DNA of 64,000 nucleotides from Asterella californica (lineage: Eukaryota > Streptophyta > Marchantiopsida > Marchantiales > Aytoniaceae): NCBI GenBank assembly GCA_036924285.1, contig JAYKYS010000004.1, positions 22,972,001 to 23,036,000 of the forward strand, in the 5' to 3' direction. A program made the translations under genes and the position numbers. Below the pieces are notes generated by a model. The model was given only the letters and a program-made list of their open reading frames with translations. It was not told the origin of the DNA and made no database searches. Below are positions 47,965-58,545 of the stretch, piece by piece (positions within the stretch are counted from its first letter, which is position 1; the number at the start of each line of letters is the position of its first letter).

Positions 47965-49184
47965 CCTTGCTCAATCACACGCTCTTGCTGTGACCCCTCC
48001 CTGCTGCTGTTCCGCCCTCTCGGCAGTCGGTCTCAGCACCTGCGTACTCGCTCGAATCGTATGCTGATCTCTTTCTCGTCACTCCAAGCAACTAAAACAA
48101 AAATCAATCTCCGCTTAACAAACAACACTCAATGGTTTGATCGTAAGTTGGCCGACCTCGAAGAATAGAAGAATCCGAGATCAGAGACAAGCCAGCAATT
48201 ACCACGACGATCACCCAGACAGCAGGTCGAGGGCAGTATGTGCACTTCTCCTCCGCCTACACACAAACGCGAAGTGCATCTACCACCTCAAAGTCTTCGC
48301 TCTCTGCTCCTTCCTGCAGCCCGCCTGGTTGTCTAGGCGCCGCGCTGGCCCCCGTCCGAACTGGCGTCTCCTTTACGTGGCGTGCACACATGTCATGCCA
48401 GTGCATTCGAACATGGTGGAAACTAGCAGACAATAGGCCGACTACGGATTCGCAACGCCTAGGTGGAAATAACCTAGGACTGATTTGGCACTCTCAATTA
48501 TTGAATGTGCTTCTTTGTCTCTGAGGTTAGAAAACGTACCAACTGGAATCCACTTACCATTCATGAGGCTCAGCCTTCAGTCGGATGGATAGTTTGACAA
48601 CGTTGTCATTTTGTTTACGCTGAAGGTCTGCAAATGATGATTTTCCATTCGTAACACTTCATTATCTTGTATAGTATATTTAAGCTAATATCCTCTGTAG
48701 GTGAGATTAGGATCATAACATTCTTGGGTACCCAAACTTTGCTAATTATGCATGCTTCAAACATCAACGAGTTTTAATCCGATATCCATATACATATAGC
48801 TAAATTATGCATGCAACATGGCCTTTTGCCACGAAGAAAAAGAACGACAAGCGAGGAAAAAGGAGCAAAATCTCAAAGGGCAATTGGACTTGACAATACA
48901 ACGGGGACCGGATAGTTCATGTCAAGAAATGTCAATTCTCAATATCAGATATAGTTTATTTAAGAAGTGTTAATTACAACTCTATAAATATTATATCATA
49001 AATATAAAATAATTTTTTAAATTAAAGTTTATTTTTAACATACATATTATATATTATGTGCCAAATACATACCACAACTTCCTGATAAACCCGATAAGCC
49101 CTGTAGGTTTAAGCGCACTCCAGGGACCATAAGTTCTGCTTCATGTCCTCTTACAACATAGATTTTATATAAAGTTTAATGTAT
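47965..49184. other. 5' region of Rab5 gene, then AT-rich intergenic
   Basis: About 47965-48420 is GC-richer and should hold the Rab5 5' UTR and promoter. The plus-strand ORFs at 47899-48524 lie opposite it and match no domain. Beyond 48600 the sequence is AT-rich. Confidence 0.4.
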
Positions 49185-49280
49185 CGTCTAACCCTTTTTG
49201 CTGAAAAAGTTAAGCGATAAATTAAATCTCTTTGCATTATCTTCTCTTCCGAACTTGGAAGGTGATAATGCAAGGAATGT
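49185..49280. repeat. Paired-hairpin module, copy 1
   Basis: Hairpin 1 is TAACCCTTTTT-GCTG-AAAAAGTTA, followed by a GATAAATTAAA tail. Hairpin 2, about 15 bp on, uses CTTCC-GAACTT-GGAAG within GCATTATC...GATAATGC. Confidence 0.65.
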
Positions 49281-50375
49281 AAAGTGAATGAATGTACATC
49301 TAAATATGCATGCAACATGGAGTTCTCTTAGGAGTGAAGGAAACTAACAACCAGTAGTGTTTAGAGGTAAGTTTGCAAGGGTAATTGGTTCCCATTGGGA
49401 TCTTCATATGCATGTTCGATTTGGGAGGGTGTATTCGAGAGGTTTTCTCGTAATAATAAAACTAACCAGTCAATATATTTTGCAGAGAAATGATGTTTAT
49501 GAATCCATTTGGGAAGAGTTTGGGAAGTCAAGTATACACAAGCTTCTCCGGAGAAGATGAAGGAGGTAAATATGCAACTATTTAATTTATTATTAATCCT
49601 TTTGTTGGTAAATTAAAACTGCAAAGAAAACATAATGTGTTTTAGATTAGTTTCTCGGATATGTAGTTTTGAGAGTATATTTATCAACCTTCTGCTTATG
49701 GGTTATGTCTAAATCTTCACGTATTTCTAGGTCTAGCTATCATTTAGCATTTAGAAATAATTTTGTTTTCTTTTCAGCTTCATACTAAATTTTCATTTAA
49801 CACTTATTATCTTTTTCTGATAACAGCAAGCGAGCAAAAGTTACCAGAAGCTTATCTTGCATACATATTTGATTCACACTTATACTTCTCAGAGTTCCGA
49901 AGATACTCTCAAAGGTTCAGTTTGCCTTCTTGAAACTATGAGCTCAAGCTGGTACCCGTGAATGATTATGCATGCAAAGTGCAATTATAGCTAACACAAA
50001 GAAAATGACAAACGTTTCATGTAGTTATTGAAAATAATCGACTTTAACTGGTTTGGAACTGGGTAAAGGTGATAAGTTTAAAAATAATAACGATTCTAAA
50101 ATACAAATCCAGCCGTAGCCGTAGGTGCCGATTCAGATAACAGAGTATTGAACTGGTACCATATGTACTTTCATCAGAATATTAGTTAAATTTAACATCT
50201 TATTTAAACAGTAAAAGTTAAATTATTAAACTTAGAATTTATAAATAAACTAGATTTCCTACCGTATATATGGTCATTTTGAATCGAAAATCCATAAATA
50301 AAAGATGAGAAAATATTTTCTTTCTCGTATAAAGCTGCTGACTCTAAGTGAATAAAAATATTATTTTTGTTATTA

Positions 50376-50480
50376 TTAATTTATGCACTAACCTTCTCAG
50401 AAGAAGAGTTAATGAATAAATTAATATCGTTTGCATATATCGCCTCTTCCGAACTTGGAAGAGGTGATTATGCAGGCTTG
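50376..50480. repeat. Paired-hairpin module, copy 2
   Basis: ATTAATTTAT...CTAACC pairs imperfectly with GTTAATGAATAAATTAAT (16 of 20). Then CCTCTTCC-GAACTT-GGAAGAGG forms an 8-bp stem flanked by TGCATATATC and GATTATGCA. The design and the CTTCCGAACTTGGAAG core are the same as in copy 1. Confidence 0.7.
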
Positions 50481-51607
50481 ACGCATTTATGCAGAGCAGC
50501 GTCCACTACATCGACAGAACGAGAGATGCTTCCACCCCAAGAGAAGAATAGGGCGTGTCACAGTTTGATCCTCGGCCGCGGGTGTTTACAGGAAATTAAC
50601 GCTTTTTCCCGAAGCGGTCGTGAACTTCAACAGCAAGCAAATCCAGTGCTTAGAAAACTTATTATATTTTCATAAAATATTATATTATATTATAACGATT
50701 TAAAAACACCATTTCAAACGATACACTGCTCCAGACAAAGCTGCCATTGGAAATCTACGACTATTTTCCTTCAAAGCTAAAAGCTAAGTTAGCTAAAAGC
50801 TAACTTCCTTCCGGAAGTTAGAGAATCTTTGCTTTTAGCTTTGACACGCACTATAACGAACGAATGGAGGCTGGAAGAACGAGGGACAAAAGCTCACGCA
50901 TTGAATCCCATACGGACAAACAAACAATAGACAGGAACTCAACGCCACCGCCAGATTACGTAATTTAGACCCCGGTTCCATTAACGTGAAGTGCCCCTTA
51001 CGCCAAATCCTCTATCTGTCGTCCCGACCAATACTTACATATAAACCACCGTAACCACAATTAGGAAAAAAGGATTAAGTAGTAAATACGTTACACGCAG
51101 GAGTTAAGAGAAAATTAAAGAACGGCATGCGGCGTTTTATGGCAAAAAAGTTTAAAAATAAAGAAAATCATAATTGTAATGGCTGATAGTTAAATTTTGT
51201 GAAATAATAATAGAACAGAAAAGATTAATTTGCCAGTAAGATATTATCTCATTGTAAGGTAGCAATAATGACTCTTTAATCGTAGAAATTTGTACTTAAG
51301 CATGTTTTCCTATAGATAATGGATTTACAGCTTATATCGAAAATTTTATTAAGATCTGACATCCAACAAAAGAATTAAGACATTTCTTTAGTGCAATTGG
51401 TACAAGGTTTGGTACGGGTAAATTTTCTGCTAATTAAGCTGGCCCTTCATCGTTCTCATCGGATTTCAACTTGTACTTGCTAATGAGACACATACGCTCT
51501 ACCATTCGGGTGTCATAAACTATACAGAGGTAAGAAGATGATCAGGACTTTATCCCCTTGAGCTGATCAAATTCCGATAAAACTATTATTCTTTTCCAAT
51601 TATTTTT
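50481..51607. other. Intergenic with nested hairpin
   Basis: Around 50774-50848, CAAAGCTAAAAGC pairs with GCTTTTAGCTTTG (13 bp). Inside it, CTAACTTCC pairs with GGAAGTTAG. The rest is AT-rich with no gene. The ORF at 50367-50675 lies largely across hairpin module 2 and is not supported. Confidence 0.5.
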
Positions 51608-51653
51608 CCTCCTGTCCAGTCTATAAATAAATATTCATAGACTGGACAGGAGG
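51608..51653. repeat. Perfect 17-bp inverted repeat
   Basis: CCTCCTGTCCAGTCTAT pairs perfectly with ATAGACTGGACAGGAGG across a 12-base AT-rich loop. Confidence 0.9.
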
Positions 51654-54600
51654 GGAAAGAGACATCATGTTCTTTTCTTTTGTCTGTCTTGCTTGTTGTC
51701 TTGAAATATCGATATTTGCAGTCATCTCAAAAATGCATGGAACATGAACTTTTTAACTGGGGAACTTTTGACCCCTTGGTGTTATCGGAAAAGATATACA
51801 CTATATATTAACGTACCTTTAAATGTTAAATGATAACTAGATTTGGAGATACTAGAAAATCCAGACATAATATTATAAAAAAAATAAAGACTCACACGCT
51901 TCAAAGATTACAAGTGGGCCCATATGTAAAGGATATATATATATAATCAACCAATTAAACCCTTGCATATTGTCTAACTTCAAAAATTGCAAAAGTGCAA
52001 AGATGTTAGACAATGCAGACTTGTACTCCTCAACTGATGAAAACACTTAGCGGAATACGCTGAAACGAAACGTGCAGAAGCACAACACAATTCATACTTT
52101 TAACAAAGTTGTTTAATAAGTTAAAATATGACACAAACATCTTAAAGCAACCTGCAGATGTGTATATATAGATCGCTCTTTAAAGATTAATATGAATATG
52201 TTACTTAAAAGCTCTAGTAAATCTCCCTAGGGCTTTGTGAATAAGTGCATTATTGTTCCCCTTTCCCAAAAATTAGTGGTTATAAAAACATTTTATGAGT
52301 GATCATGATATTCATATTTTGTGTATTACTAAAGCAGAACAAATTTAAGCCTAAGCAGTCACATATTATTCATATTAATCTTACATTTACAGTTGGACAT
52401 TTATCTATATAGCTAAAAAGAAAAGAAAAATTTCACTTATATTTTTATTTACTTTCCACTGTAAATGTTAGGAACGCAGAAAGACATACGTGAACATATG
52501 CTGTAAATTCGATTTTGTCATTGGTAGAAGCTTACTCATAAAGACACAAGTATACCACTGCAGAGAGGATTATAGGTATCAACCAGGTTTTACTATAGAA
52601 GGCAAAAAGAATTTCACATGGAAAAAAATGAACAAGGTTCATTTAAATTTCTGAATTTAACCTAGTAAAATTAACTTCCTTACGAAACCTCCTCTAGTCT
52701 TTCTTTTAATCTGCTTTATACATTTGGCCCCAAAAAATATGCACAGGGATTAAAATCATGATATATTTTCAAATATGATATATTTTATCGATTATTTGTC
52801 TTTGCGCAACGAACAGTAGGACTTATTTTGAATGTGTCTACATTTATGATCGAAAGGAGGAAGGCTTTGATCATGAATGAAAAGGTACGCATATTCTTTT
52901 ATACATCTTAAGACTTTTGTATGCATCTTATATATGCACTTGTCTCCACTCTGAATCTGCATTCGTCAGATCCATTGACACTTCTTTACTCATTAGAGTT
53001 TCTAAGAAAAATACAAGCTTCTCTCTATATTTCTTTTTCTCAAGACTCAACTCTTCTCCTCTCCGATGTAAATCCACCCAGCATGACTTCTGAACATTAA
53101 TAACACCTTAAGTTCATGTGCCATCAGAAAATGATCGTTTGAACTTTTCTTTCCGATCGTTGATCTAAATGCACCATTGGATCAAAACCTGACTTGAATC
53201 CAAGGATGTTAAACTATTGTATATAATACTATTCCTTTGAGCATAGAAATATTTCATGAGAGTGGGTCAGCTCTTTCAGTTAGACTCCAAGCCACTAAGT
53301 GGTTCTATTATACTGCCTGGGTAAGTATTCATTTTGACCCCAATGGTTCGAAATAAAGATATAAATTTGGCATTCATAATTTTGCACTGCTTGGAATATA
53401 ATTTTACAACGCATGATCAAACAGTCAACATTTTTACAAGAACAAGCGATGGCAGTCTCTAGTGAACTCTCGTGTAAGATCAGCAAGTCATATCTCATCC
53501 CCATTCTCAGAAGACGAAGAGATGGGTAATCTCAGTATCCAAATACATAAATCATTACAATATTGTTTGATATTTTGTATGGTTTATAATGTGATAAATA
53601 ATCGATCGTATTTAGATAAACCACCCATCCGTGTAAGATGAAGAGATGGGTCTCAGTAATCGAAATACATAAATCATTACAATATCGTTTGATATTTTGT
53701 ACGGTTTATAACGTAATAAATAATCGATCTATTTAGCTAAACCCCTGTCTCGGTCTCGCATCAGTTCTGAAAAACGATAAACCACAATCTAGACATACTG
53801 TAGTAATAATAAAACCGCGCATAATAAAACCACGCGCGTTTTCTCTAACCCTAGTTAGGCACGCGAGGAATAACCATGTAGTCAAAGATATACCAAGGGA
53901 AGGTTACACGCACCAAAACCTTAATCCTCTAATATGCCGCAAAGGAGCATACGTATCAACGTCAAGGTAAAGGTCTCTTCACCTGAACCTTAGGGAGATG
54001 AGATCGATTCCCAAATAATGATCTCGCGGCCTTAAATTAAACTATTATTTGAGAATAAATTGCATGCTGTTATTATCTAAAAAAAAATTTAACGCGCTTG
54101 AAGCTGCATGATCTACTTTTAAATTACCGTCTTCCTTGCATCTTTTGATGGAGGAGGTGAGTAATATGCAAGGGTTTACCGGAAGAGTCAGATCATGCAA
54201 ATATGCAACGATTTAACATAAGGGTTAGATAATAAATCAACTGTCTGGTTTTTTGTAGTAATCTCTCGAAAGTGCATCCGTCTTCTTTTCTCAAGATTAT
54301 GTCAAGATCTTCTCGCATCTCGATGTCTATTGAACATATAGAGGTAATTATTATTTTCTCATCAATTTAATATAGAATTTTCATTTAATACTTATGTATT
54401 TTTTGATAATAACAAAAGGAAAAGAGTTCCCAAAAGTTAATGTTGCATGCGTATTTACCTATTTTCAGTTTAACGCGTTTTAACTTGAGCGAACTACTTT
54501 AAACACGGGTTGATATACTTTTACGTTACTTTAAAGATCAAAATATGATATACCATAGTTTAGGTATGATTTGAGCATAGAAAACTTGATATGCTACTGT

Positions 54601-55044
54601 TTTGATCGGAACTTGTTTAAGTTCTAGAAACTGATATATTATAGTTAAAGTTTGATTTAAGTTAGAGAGTTGATCTACCATTGTTTAAAATGATTTAGGC
54701 GAGAGAATTTGATATGCATTATTGTGAAGTCTTCATGTTTCTTGAGTTTCTGTTTTCAGTTTGGTTAAAGAACGGCTCTGCGGGCTTTTCCGATGTAGAA
54801 AAATGACCTCAATCATAGAGAATCCATTGGAGATGAAGAATTGAGCAGAACTGGAGTGGTAGAATTAACAAACAGATATCTTCGTCTATACTTATGACAT
54901 TTTATTAGTGCGGTAAAAGAGTTGATTGAGAGTTACGGGCAATGATTGAAGCATGAGGATGATGCACGAAGAGAATAAGCGGACGAAAATCACCCGGAGA
55001 TCAATTAGATCGAGGTAGGAATAGAGGCATTATGTGAGCTTTTT
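51654..55044. other. Intergenic, AT-rich
   Basis: No gene is supported. Two diverged copies of an approximately 110-bp segment (CATAAATCATTACAATAT...GATAAATAATCGATC) lie at about 53530-53625 and 53650-53740. A hairpin-module relative is at about 54126-54260. Confidence 0.4.
53530..53750. repeat. Diverged tandem duplication, about 120 bp unit
   Basis: AAATACATAAATCATTACAA recurs (53540 and 53664). Both copies continue through GTTTGATATTTTGTA and TAATAAATAATCGATC-like sequence into a CTAAACC-like end, with an AAGANGAAGAGATGGGT leader in front. Confidence 0.75.
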
Positions 55045-55350
55045 ATGGCACACATACCAGCAGACTACTCTGACTTCTCCGTGGATGCATTTTATCTCCA
55101 ACACATCCATTGGCTCAAAATCCAATGGATGAAGAACACAAACATGCACATGGAATTTAACGAGCAATGGAACCGAGATCGACTACATATTGACGAGTTA
55201 GAAAAGCAGGTTCTGGAGAGGACCTCAATGGAGATCAAAATCATACAGATTTTCAAGTTGCCAGGAGCAAAGACAACTACAAACGAGTTGATCAAAGAGA
55301 AATTTGCTAAGTTGGACCCGTCCCTCCGTTATCGATCACCGCACCTCTGA
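55045..55350 (+). CDS. Hypothetical small protein, 101 aa
   Basis: ATG to TGA, hydrophilic, helix-prone and charged. It stands out from the AT-rich surroundings as denser coding-like sequence that continues for some distance on each side without an open frame. It may be a fragment of a transposon ORF. No family is recognised. Confidence 0.25.
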   Translation: MAHIPADYSDFSVDAFYLQHIHWLKIQWMKNTNMHMEFNEQWNRDRLHIDELEKQVLERTSMEIKIIQIFKLPGAKTTTNELIKEKFAKLDPSLRYRSPHL

Positions 55351-57340
55351 CAATATCTCCATCTCCCTTTGAAAGTTGTGAGGGAGGGACCAACGGCCCA
55401 ATCGGAGCTGCTGATAAATGCAGAAGTCTGTATCGTTACGTTGGTATTTCCTCGACTCTCCAGTAACTATCGGTAAAAGAACTTGTGATCCAATTTGAAG
55501 CGTGTGGAACCGCTTTCTCTTTGAGGAGGATATATGTTAAGATCATACTTAGAGCTCGATAATGTAGTTAAGATTAGTCATGATAAGAGGACCTAGCACT
55601 AAAAATAACAATCATGAGATAAATAGATCTATAATATATTGGGGTGAGCTAAGAGGTTGTAGATAGCGACAAAGATAAGAATCGTCGAGTATATATATTA
55701 GCTAGTCAAAGAAGACGAGGTCTTTACCAAGGATACAATGATCCGATAAAACACCACTAAGGGCTTATGATCTGTATCTCCCTCCTCCTAGACTTAGATA
55801 GAGGATCAAGGCAACAGCTTAGGTGCGGGAATGAGGTGCGACCAACTCGGAAAGATCCTCTACTGATAGGCTACAAAAGATTTAAGTAAATACTTATTAT
55901 AAATCATTTAAGATCAACTGTATTCTCTCTTGTCTAATTGTTATGGTTCGGTTGAGTTGATGAATGTTATGTAAGTATTTATTGTGATAAGAACCGGGTA
56001 GTCCTAGGAAGTTGAAGGTACAAAGAAGGGAGACCAGTTTTCGGTTCCAAGTACAGATCGAGATTCCATTCAGAGAATCAGCGCTGTGCAAGTAGTGATC
56101 TGAGACGAATTCACGATATCAGTTCCGGTAACTATCAGATCCTGGGTAGAAAGATCTACCGGATCTACGAAGGATAAAAGCACCTAGATGATGGCATGTC
56201 AATTTCCCAGTCTTAGACCGAGTCCAAACTGATAAACCCTTAACCTAGCCTAAACAATTGCATATCAATTTCTGAGACCTAAACCGAGCCAAAACTGTAG
56301 TTGATCAGTTTTCCGAACCTACAAAGTGGCATACAGGAAAGATCAGAAGTAAACCACGGAAAAATACAAATACAAAAAGGTCAAAATGGTTTATGGCATA
56401 TACATGGGCAGGGAGTATTTCAATCAAGATGCCAAGTGGTCATATGCACTCCAAGCTCCAGCAATGGAGATAGCTGAATGATCAGCTACAGACTCCTCTG
56501 GTTCTTTATGGGTAGCTATTGAAGTTCTCAAGTCTTGACTTCCATCATCTTTACATTAGATTTTCCAGGAAAACTACAGTTGTATTCACATCAGTGCAAT
56601 TTGTGCTTGCGTTCATGTTCCATAAGTATCTTTTGTACTTCGGTTATCCTTTTCGAATACATTATCTCTGTGATAAAATACCTATCAGGTATTCAAAATG
56701 CACCGGTTGATGGATGTTTAGGAATAATAGGAACGATCACCTGGTTATATTTGCACCGTTCTATAATTTTAAGATATTTGAAGAAACAAACAACCTTCAG
56801 CTCTCATGTGGAACATGAATTTCTTATATATAAAAGATATAATCGAGAAATGATTATCGAGAATGTACGTATTCCGAACTAACCAAAAAATGTTAAGCAA
56901 TGTGAAAGCAGCCTAACTACTATCGTTTGTTCAGCGAGCCAAGGACCTCGTGTTCGATGATGTAGTTATGGTTTCCGGGGTAGTCCTTTCCCTTTCCACC
57001 CTTCGCGGTGTTCGATTCCTTTGAACTTCTTGTCATGTATTTGCGTAACTTTCGAAGAAAAAGACTGAGTTAGAGAAAATATTATGCATGCTTGATGAAC
57101 TTCTAGGGTACTTTTGTTCTCTTAGTGATGTAAGAAAAGATATATATGTTAGATTATAATCGTACTATAAATACATAAAATAGTTAAACTGTTCTGTAAT
57201 TGATATACATTAGCTAGACCAACACGTGAGGAAGGAACCAGACTTAACCCATAAGTGCAAGGGTCCAGATGCACCTTGGGGGATATATAAGTGCGGTAAC
57301 CTGCTTAGCTCAGAAATCAATTATCAACAGATTAATTTAT
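55351..57340. other. Intergenic, no supported gene
   Basis: ORFs at 55897-56091 and 56519-56882 overlap on different frames or strands with no domain. The sequence is AT-rich with low coding character. Confidence 0.35.
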
Positions 57341-57925
57341 TACCTAATCCTTCCAGGCAGGTTAAGTAATAAATTAAACCGCCTGTGAATATTCCTCTCT
57401 TTTGAACTTTGGGAGACGTGCTCATTTCTTGCCTCACTGCCTTGTACGGCTTTGTTATCTGTTATCAGTCAACACAGAAACTTTATGATAAATGTTTATA
57501 TTAAGTAGTTTTAGAATATTATTTTTTCTATAATTAGTAAATAAGCAGCACTTGAGTTGCCAACCGATCTAAAAAACCCCATAGTGAAACACGGACTCTC
57601 GTGCTGCTAGGAGTATAAAGCCGAGACCCGATTGAAATAATAGTGTCATCTCGTCTGTAAATTAATTTATACCCTAACCTTTCTCATCGAAAGGGTTATG
57701 ACAGAAATTAATAGAAACCCTCCGGCTTCTAAGTGTACATTAGGTGAATACAATACACAGTCTCTATTTATATGGTCACCTACTTTCTCTCTCAACTGAA
57801 ATCGTCCATATCCGTGATTCAGAGCACCTGCATATTCACCTCCTCCATCTTTCGATGGAGGAGGCAATAGAGGTGGTTCATTTAGTACCTAACCCTTCCG
57901 ACAAGAAGGGTTAGGTACTAAATTA
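57341..57925. repeat. Cluster of hairpin modules (copies 3-5)
   Basis: 57345-57385 holds AATTTATTACCTAATCC versus GGTTAAGTAATAAATT. 57660-57715 holds CCTAACCTTTC-TCATC-GAAAGGGTT. 57850-57875 holds CCTCCTCCATC-TTTC-GATGGAGGAGG, an 11-bp stem. 57880-57898 pairs perfectly over 19 bp with 57905-57923 (core CCTAACCCTTC / GAAGGGTTAGG, loop CGACAA). The motifs match those of modules 1 and 2. Confidence 0.75.
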
Positions 57926-58119
57926 AACTAAAGTATATATTAATGTATAAATAACTGTGGACTCCCGGTCTTATATTTTCTGAAGCGCTGTCGTAGCGAG
58001 AGCCTTTCCTTTGAGCAAGGGAGTACCTTCTAGCTGTGGTTAACGATCGATGCACAGCAGAGCGACTAGTATCTCGTAGATTTCTCTCTAACTTCCTCGA
58101 TAACTAAGTACTTTCTCTC

Positions 58120-58545
58120 TCAGTAAAGGGTCAAGATAACTACACGAAAACGTTGGATGATCATGGGCACGACAAACGGGATATGTGATGACATGATCTC
58201 TCGGTAGTATTCCTCTCCGAAGTTTCTTACTACTAGGGCTTCGTACATGGCTTTGGGTCGACAGATGTGTCTTATCTCGCACTGGGTGTTAAAGTTTACA
58301 GGAGGGAGCTGATTTAGATCCATTCTTCGTTAGATGAGGATAAAGACGGTGAGATCCCATTCTTGGCCGTAAGTGACAACAGGTAAGATCACAGGGACAG
58401 GCGAGAGCATGACTTGCGCGGTAAAGTTATGCCCGAAGGATCCTATCAGAAACTGTTGAAAGTGAACTCGTTCCATATACATCAGTTTAATCGAGAAAGG
58501 GTTTCGAAAAGGGAATCTGGGCGGTAAGTAGAGTCCTTCGTCCAT
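58120..58545 (-). pseudogene. Two in-frame ORFs split by one stop, unknown protein
   Basis: ORFs 58545-58330 (71 aa) and 58323-58120 (67 aa) share a frame and are separated by a single TAA at about 58330-58332. Composition (Pro, Phe, Met, aromatic) is coherent across both, which suggests a former ORF of about 140 aa. No family is recognised. Confidence 0.3.

Noticed and set aside
49185..57925. CRISPR-like array
   Set aside because: The hairpin repeats are irregularly spaced over kilobases and variable, in nuclear plant DNA, with no spacers or cas genes.
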